Shown here piece by piece: positions 35,057 through 38,348 of a stretch of 38,348 nt of DNA (position 1 is its first letter; every line of letters starts with the position of its first letter). The DNA lies in contig CAMBQP010000029.1 of assembly GCA_945869955.1 (NCBI GenBank), positions 1 to 38,348 of the forward strand. The letters are read 5' to 3'. The DNA comes from Schlesneria paludicola DSM 18645. GTDB lineage: Bacteria > Planctomycetota > Planctomycetia > Planctomycetales > Planctomycetaceae. The notes under the pieces were generated by a model that saw only the letters and a list, made by a program, of their open reading frames with translations, was not told the origin of the DNA and searched no databases. The position numbers and the translations under genes are program-made.

Positions 35057-35092
35057 TCCGGGAACGTGATCCCTCACGATCACGATCCCGGA
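35057..35092. repeat. 15-bp inverted repeat beside the parS cluster
   Basis: TCCGGGAACGTGATC, a 6-nt loop and GATCACGATCCCGGA form a stem with one mismatch. It is 69 nt after the ThuA gene stop and 19 bp before the first parS-like site. No T tract follows. It may be the ThuA gene terminator or part of the centromere-like region. Confidence 0.7.
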
Positions 35093-35110
35093 TGAAACCG
35101 TGGTCCAGTC

Positions 35111-35126
35111 CGTTCCACGTGAAACG
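35111..35126 (+). promoter_or_regulatory. parS-like ParB-binding site 1
   Basis: CGTTCCACGTGAAACG matches the bacterial parS consensus TGTTNCACGTGAAACA at all but the first and last base. ParB loads here and spreads during chromosome segregation. The repeat unit around it (CCAAGAGCAAGG...CTCATCCACCA) is shared with site 2. Confidence 0.8.
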
Positions 35127-35206
35127 GTGCCAGGTTCCTCCAAGAGCAAGGTTTACGTTCACCTCATCCACCACACAACCACCCGTCCTACAATCTCTCC
35201 CCCTCT

Positions 35207-35222
35207 TGTTTCACGTGAAACG
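35207..35222 (+). promoter_or_regulatory. parS-like ParB-binding site 2
   Basis: TGTTTCACGTGAAACG differs from the parS consensus only in the last base. It is 96 bp from site 1. The flank CCTCT before it and CGGA after it are the same as at site 3. Confidence 0.85.
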
Positions 35223-35332
35223 GAGCAAGGTTTTTCCAAGACCAAGATTCTCGTTCAACTCATCCACCATCCTCACCTTCATCGACACGACCTTCAACCA
35301 GATTGCTATCCGTCACACAAACCACCCCCTCT

Positions 35333-35348
35333 TGTTTCACGTGAAACG
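35333..35348 (+). promoter_or_regulatory. parS-like ParB-binding site 3
   Basis: TGTTTCACGTGAAACG again, 126 bp from site 2 and ending 15 bp before the ATG at 35364. ParB bound here would cover the translation start region of the tRNA-modification gene. Confidence 0.85.
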
Positions 35349-35363
35349 GAACCAAGCCCTGCC

Positions 35364-37061
35364 ATGAGCGCACACTTTGATTTCATCCTCCTCGGGCAAG
35401 GTCTCGCCGGAACTACACTCGCCTGGTACCTCAAGTGGCTTGGAGCAACCGTGCTTGTCGTCGACCGCGAAGCCGAGGTCACCTCCTCGAAGATTGCGGC
35501 CGGGCTGATCACCCCCATCACTGGCCAAAAATTGAACCGCACCTGGCGCCAGGCAGAACTCTGGGCCGAAGCCTTAAGCTTCTACGAACGGATCCAGGCC
35601 GAAACCGGGGTTCACTTTTTTCGCCAGACCCCCATGCTGCGACTCTTCGCCAACGACCTCGAACCGGTGGTCTTTCAGCGACGACTCGCCGCCAAAGAAT
35701 TCGACGGATGCTCGTTACTGCAATCCCCCGTCATCAACGACGAATGGTTTCTGGCAGAGCGATCCGGATTTGAAATGCACGACGCGGGACAGCTCGATGT
35801 TCGTCAATACCTCGCCGCATCCCGGCAACAGTTTCAACGTGATGGGGGTTACCGAGCCTGCGACATCGATCTGTCACGGGATCTGCTTCCCACCCCGGAA
35901 GGGGTCTTCGTCGAGCCCCTCGCCGCTCACGCCTCGAAACTCATCTTTTGCCAGGGCTTCGATCCCATCCCCAATCCCTGGTTTCATCAGGTTCGCCTCA
36001 AGCCGGCCAAGGGAGAAATCCTGACGCTGCGAATTCCGGGATTGGATGAGACTCGAGTCGTTCATCGCGGGGTCTGGCTGGCTCCGCTGGGAAATCACCT
36101 TTTCAAGGCAGGAGCCACCTACGATTGGCATCGCCTCGATCAACACCCGACCGACAAGGGGCGAACCGAAATCCTGGATCGACTCGCCGAATTCGTCCGC
36201 TGCCCCATCGAAGTTGTGGACCACCAGGCTGCTGTTCGTCCGGTCCATCGCAATCAGTATCCCGTGCTGGGACTGCACCCAGTCCTCCCCCAGTTCGGTT
36301 ATTTCAACGGACTTGGTTCCAAGGGGAGTCTACATGCCCCCTTCTTCGCCCGTCATTTTACCAACGTTCTCCGCTCGGGATCGGCAATCGATCCCGAGGT
36401 CGACCTGAATCGAAAAACCGACTGGACCAATCCCCCGCCATCGCCTCACGGCGAAGACCGACCGATCCCCCCCAGAAAACCACAACAGAAAAATTCCCTA
36501 CCACTCACCCAGCAAGCTCAAGCCGCGATTCGCGAAGTGCTTCAAGTCGGCGACATCGCGATCGATGCCACCACGGGCAATGGTTACGACACCCTGTTTC
36601 TGGCCAACCTGGTTGGTCCACGTGGAACGGTCTACGCCCTCGACATCCAGCAGGCGGCCCTCGATAGCACCGCGATCCGACTCGATGCCGCCAACCAAAC
36701 CAATGTCACCCTGATTCACGCCGACCACGCTGACCTCGAACGAGTCATCCCCCGGGAAGCCCATCACAAAATTGCCGTCGTTATGTTCAATCTCGGTTAC
36801 CTTCCAGGAGGTGACAAACAGGTCCTGACACACTCGGATTCGACCTGTCGTGCCCTGCGACAAGCCGCCGATCTGATCAAGCCAGGTGGAGTCATCACCA
36901 TCCTCGCCTACACCGGTCACGATGGGGGACTGGCAGAAGCCCACGCCGTCGAGATCATTCTTGCCGAGTTCGATCCGCTGCAGTTCGAGCGGACTACCGT
37001 CGAAAGTCAACCTGGCCGAACGCTCGGCCCCCGATTGTTTCTCGTCACCAAGCGACCATAA
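35364..37061 (+). CDS. Fused FAD oxidoreductase (MnmC2-like) and YtqB/MnmM-type methyltransferase
   Basis: 565 aa from ATG 35364. The frame stays open back to 35100, but that part is the parS repeat. Domain 1 (about 1-345) is a DAO-fold flavoprotein: FILLGQGLAGTTLAWYL (GxGxxG, 11-16), SSKIAAGLITPITGQ, and a late HQAAVRPVHRNQYPVLG and FNGLGSKGS, as in the C-terminal half of MnmC. A Pro-rich linker covers about 346-378. Domain 2 (379-565) is a class I SAM methyltransferase with DATTGNGYDTLFLA (401-414), VYALDIQQAAL and the hallmark FNLGYLPGGDK (475-485) of YtqB, now known as MnmM. MnmC2 removes the carboxymethyl group of cmnm5U34 and MnmM methylates the resulting nm5U34. I infer one protein for both steps. 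Confidence 0.85.
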   Translation: MSAHFDFILLGQGLAGTTLAWYLKWLGATVLVVDREAEVTSSKIAAGLITPITGQKLNRTWRQAELWAEALSFYERIQAETGVHFFRQTPMLRLFANDLEPVVFQRRLAAKEFDGCSLLQSPVINDEWFLAERSGFEMHDAGQLDVRQYLAASRQQFQRDGGYRACDIDLSRDLLPTPEGVFVEPLAAHASKLIFCQGFDPIPNPWFHQVRLKPAKGEILTLRIPGLDETRVVHRGVWLAPLGNHLFKAGATYDWHRLDQHPTDKGRTEILDRLAEFVRCPIEVVDHQAAVRPVHRNQYPVLGLHPVLPQFGYFNGLGSKGSLHAPFFARHFTNVLRSGSAIDPEVDLNRKTDWTNPPPSPHGEDRPIPPRKPQQKNSLPLTQQAQAAIREVLQVGDIAIDATTGNGYDTLFLANLVGPRGTVYALDIQQAALDSTAIRLDAANQTNVTLIHADHADLERVIPREAHHKIAVVMFNLGYLPGGDKQVLTHSDSTCRALRQAADLIKPGGVITILAYTGHDGGLAEAHAVEIILAEFDPLQFERTTVESQPGRTLGPRLFLVTKRP

Positions 37062-37225
37062 CGAATGACAACAAACGACAACGAACAACAACAAACGACC
37101 ATCACCAAGATCGTTTCTCGCAATTCCGTTAATTTCCGCCGACGATTTCGGTTCGCTTTCTAGGGTAAAGGTGAACCACTACCACGATCTTGATACACCA
37201 CCATGACATGAATTGAAGCCGCCAC

Positions 37226-38167
37226 ATGACACTCGAAACGAGCCTCGGACGAATTGTGATCGCGGGTGGCAGTGGTTTTCTGGGAATTTCGCTCGCACAT
37301 CATCTCGCGGACTTGGGGTGGAGCATCACCTTGATCTCCCGCAAGCCCCCCGCCGTCACCGGCCCCTGGAACCACATTCGCTGGGATGGCCGCACCCTCG
37401 AGGGGTGGAGCGAACAACTCAACGGCGCCGCCGCTCTCATTAATCTCGCCGGCCGAAGTGTCGACTGCATTAAAACCCCGGATCATCAGGACGAAATTCT
37501 ACGGTCCCGAGTCGAATCGACGCGGCTCCTCGGAGTCGCCATGCGGTCCCTCACCGCGCCACCTCCCGTCTGGATCCAGATGAGTTCCGCTCATATCTAC
37601 GGCGATCCCCCTCAACTCACCTGCACCGAAGACTCGGCGTTTGGATATGGACTCGCCCCCTTCGTCGCCCAAGCCTGGGAGCACGAATTCCAGCAAAGCG
37701 TTCTCCCCACCCAGCGTGCCGTCATCCTGCGGACCAGCTTTGTGATTGGCCGCGACCAGGGAGCCGGTTGCGGTGCGCTCGCCCGACTGGGACCACTGGC
37801 CCGCTACGGTCTGGGGGGAACCATCGGATCGGGAACTCAGGGGATGAGCTGGATCCATGAACGAGATCTGAACCGACTCTGTGAACGAGCCCTCTCTGAC
37901 CTCAACATGAGCGGACCCTACATCGCTTCGGCCCCCAACCCCGTTTCCAATCGGGTCTTCATGGCCGAACTTCGCCAAGCCGTCGGCTGCCGCTGGGGCC
38001 TACCTGCCCCCCGTTGGCTGGTCCGAATCGGAGCCCGCTGGTTGTTGCAGACAGATCCTGATTTGGCCCTCTACGGTCGCTACGTGATTTCCAAGCGTTT
38101 AAAGGACGAACAATTCGAGTTTGATTTTCCGGAAATTCGAGCTGCCCTGCAGGACCTTTACCAGTGA
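37226..38167 (+). CDS. TIGR01777 family NAD(P)-dependent epimerase (YfcH-like)
   Basis: 313 aa. Rossmann start [19 protein letters not shown] (GxxGxxG), then the family's [27 protein letters not shown], the [10 protein letters not shown] helix, MSSAHIYGD and [22 protein letters not shown]1731-like C-terminal tail follows ([18 protein letters not shown]). The family is an atypical short-chain dehydrogenase/epimerase group without a firmly known substrate. In MSSAHIYGD the active-site Tyr is kept. It is 165 bp past the fusion gene; the gap is A/C-rich with repeated 'acaacaaacgac' and no terminator. Confidence 0.85.
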   Translation: MTLETSLGRIVIAGGSGFLGISLAHHLADLGWSITLISRKPPAVTGPWNHIRWDGRTLEGWSEQLNGAAALINLAGRSVDCIKTPDHQDEILRSRVESTRLLGVAMRSLTAPPPVWIQMSSAHIYGDPPQLTCTEDSAFGYGLAPFVAQAWEHEFQQSVLPTQRAVILRTSFVIGRDQGAGCGALARLGPLARYGLGGTIGSGTQGMSWIHERDLNRLCERALSDLNMSGPYIASAPNPVSNRVFMAELRQAVGCRWGLPAPRWLVRIGARWLLQTDPDLALYGRYVISKRLKDEQFEFDFPEIRAALQDLYQ

Positions 38168-38190
38168 TTACGGTTTGAGGACAAACCGAG

Positions 38191-38334
38191 TTTTCAGTTT
38201 TCAGTTTTCAGTTTCCAGTTTTCAGTTTTCAAAATCTTGGGATTTTTCCCCCTCCTCTCTTCCTCTCCGATTCGCGTGATTCGTTGGATTCGTGGTTCAC
38301 TCTCTTCGCATTTCTTGAGCCGGGCGTGATTCAC
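38191..38334 (-). repeat. Dispersed intergenic repeat, copy 2 (inverted)
   Basis: Read on the minus strand: GTGAATCACGCCCGG, AAATGCGAAGAG, GAACCACGAATCCAACGAATC, CAAGATTTTGAAAACTG, then 'gaaaactg' units. Block order and spacing match copy 1 at 8356-8482. It lies just past the 3' end of the epimerase gene, as copy 1 lies past the 3' end of its neighbour. Confidence 0.7.
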
Positions 38335-38348
38335 GAATCGACTACCGT

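Noticed and set aside
35100..35363. N-terminal extension of the fusion protein
   Set aside because: The frame is open, but its sequence is the parS repeat translated (VSRETE repeated), and the flavoprotein fold starts sharply at MSAHFDF.

Overview
The window looks like chromosomal DNA of a planctomycete (Planctomycetales; a Schlesneria- or Planctomicrobium-like bacterium is my guess, from protein style only). Reasons: moderately high G+C, few operons, wide gaps between genes, planctomycete-type proteins (DUF1570-like lipoprotein peptidase, DUF6263 lipoprotein, DUF4432, ThuA, a very large signal peptidase I) and the 'ccacgaatc...' intergenic repeat.

Layout. 1-3.6 kb is an accessory zone. It holds a partial minus-strand gene combining a zinc-dependent phospholipase C-like domain with a DnaJ-type CxxC repeat tail, an attC-like palindrome, two decayed IS200-like (Y1) transposases, a DUF6883 gene broken by one in-frame stop and overlapped by an intact DUF4926 gene, and a block of palindromic repeats. 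3.6-20.7 kb is mostly housekeeping: argC, a GT39-like membrane glycosyltransferase, a lipoprotein peptidase, an FtsB-like membrane protein, a DUF4432 mutarotase-like protein, a GT2 glycosyltransferase, ftsH, a Nudix protein, an exported CesT/YbjN-like protein, folK, priA and serA. 21-25 kb holds a minus-strand series: a KDG-kinase-like PfkB kinase, a PP2C phosphatase, a BshB1-like deacetylase and an alpha/beta hydrolase lacking its nucleophile. 25.3-34 kb holds an unusual signal peptidase I, a DUF6263 lipoprotein, a tandem universal stress protein, an ammonium transporter and a 750-aa single-pass membrane protein.

The most notable region is 35.0-37.1 kb. Three near-consensus ParB-binding sites (parS, core TTTCACGTGAAAC) lie within 240 bp in imperfect repeats, next to a long inverted repeat. 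They sit directly upstream of a two-domain gene joining an MnmC2-like FAD oxidoreductase to a YtqB/MnmM-type methyltransferase. I propose that this protein does both final steps of (c)mnm5U wobble-uridine synthesis, as E. coli MnmC does, but with an unrelated methyltransferase and the reverse domain order. A TIGR01777 epimerase follows, and the window ends in a second, inverted copy of the dispersed repeat seen at 8.4 kb.

Most genes are single units or loosely spaced same-strand runs. Only DUF6883/DUF4926 show translational overlap. Starts were moved inward from the longest frame wherever homology or a Shine-Dalgarno site indicated it.
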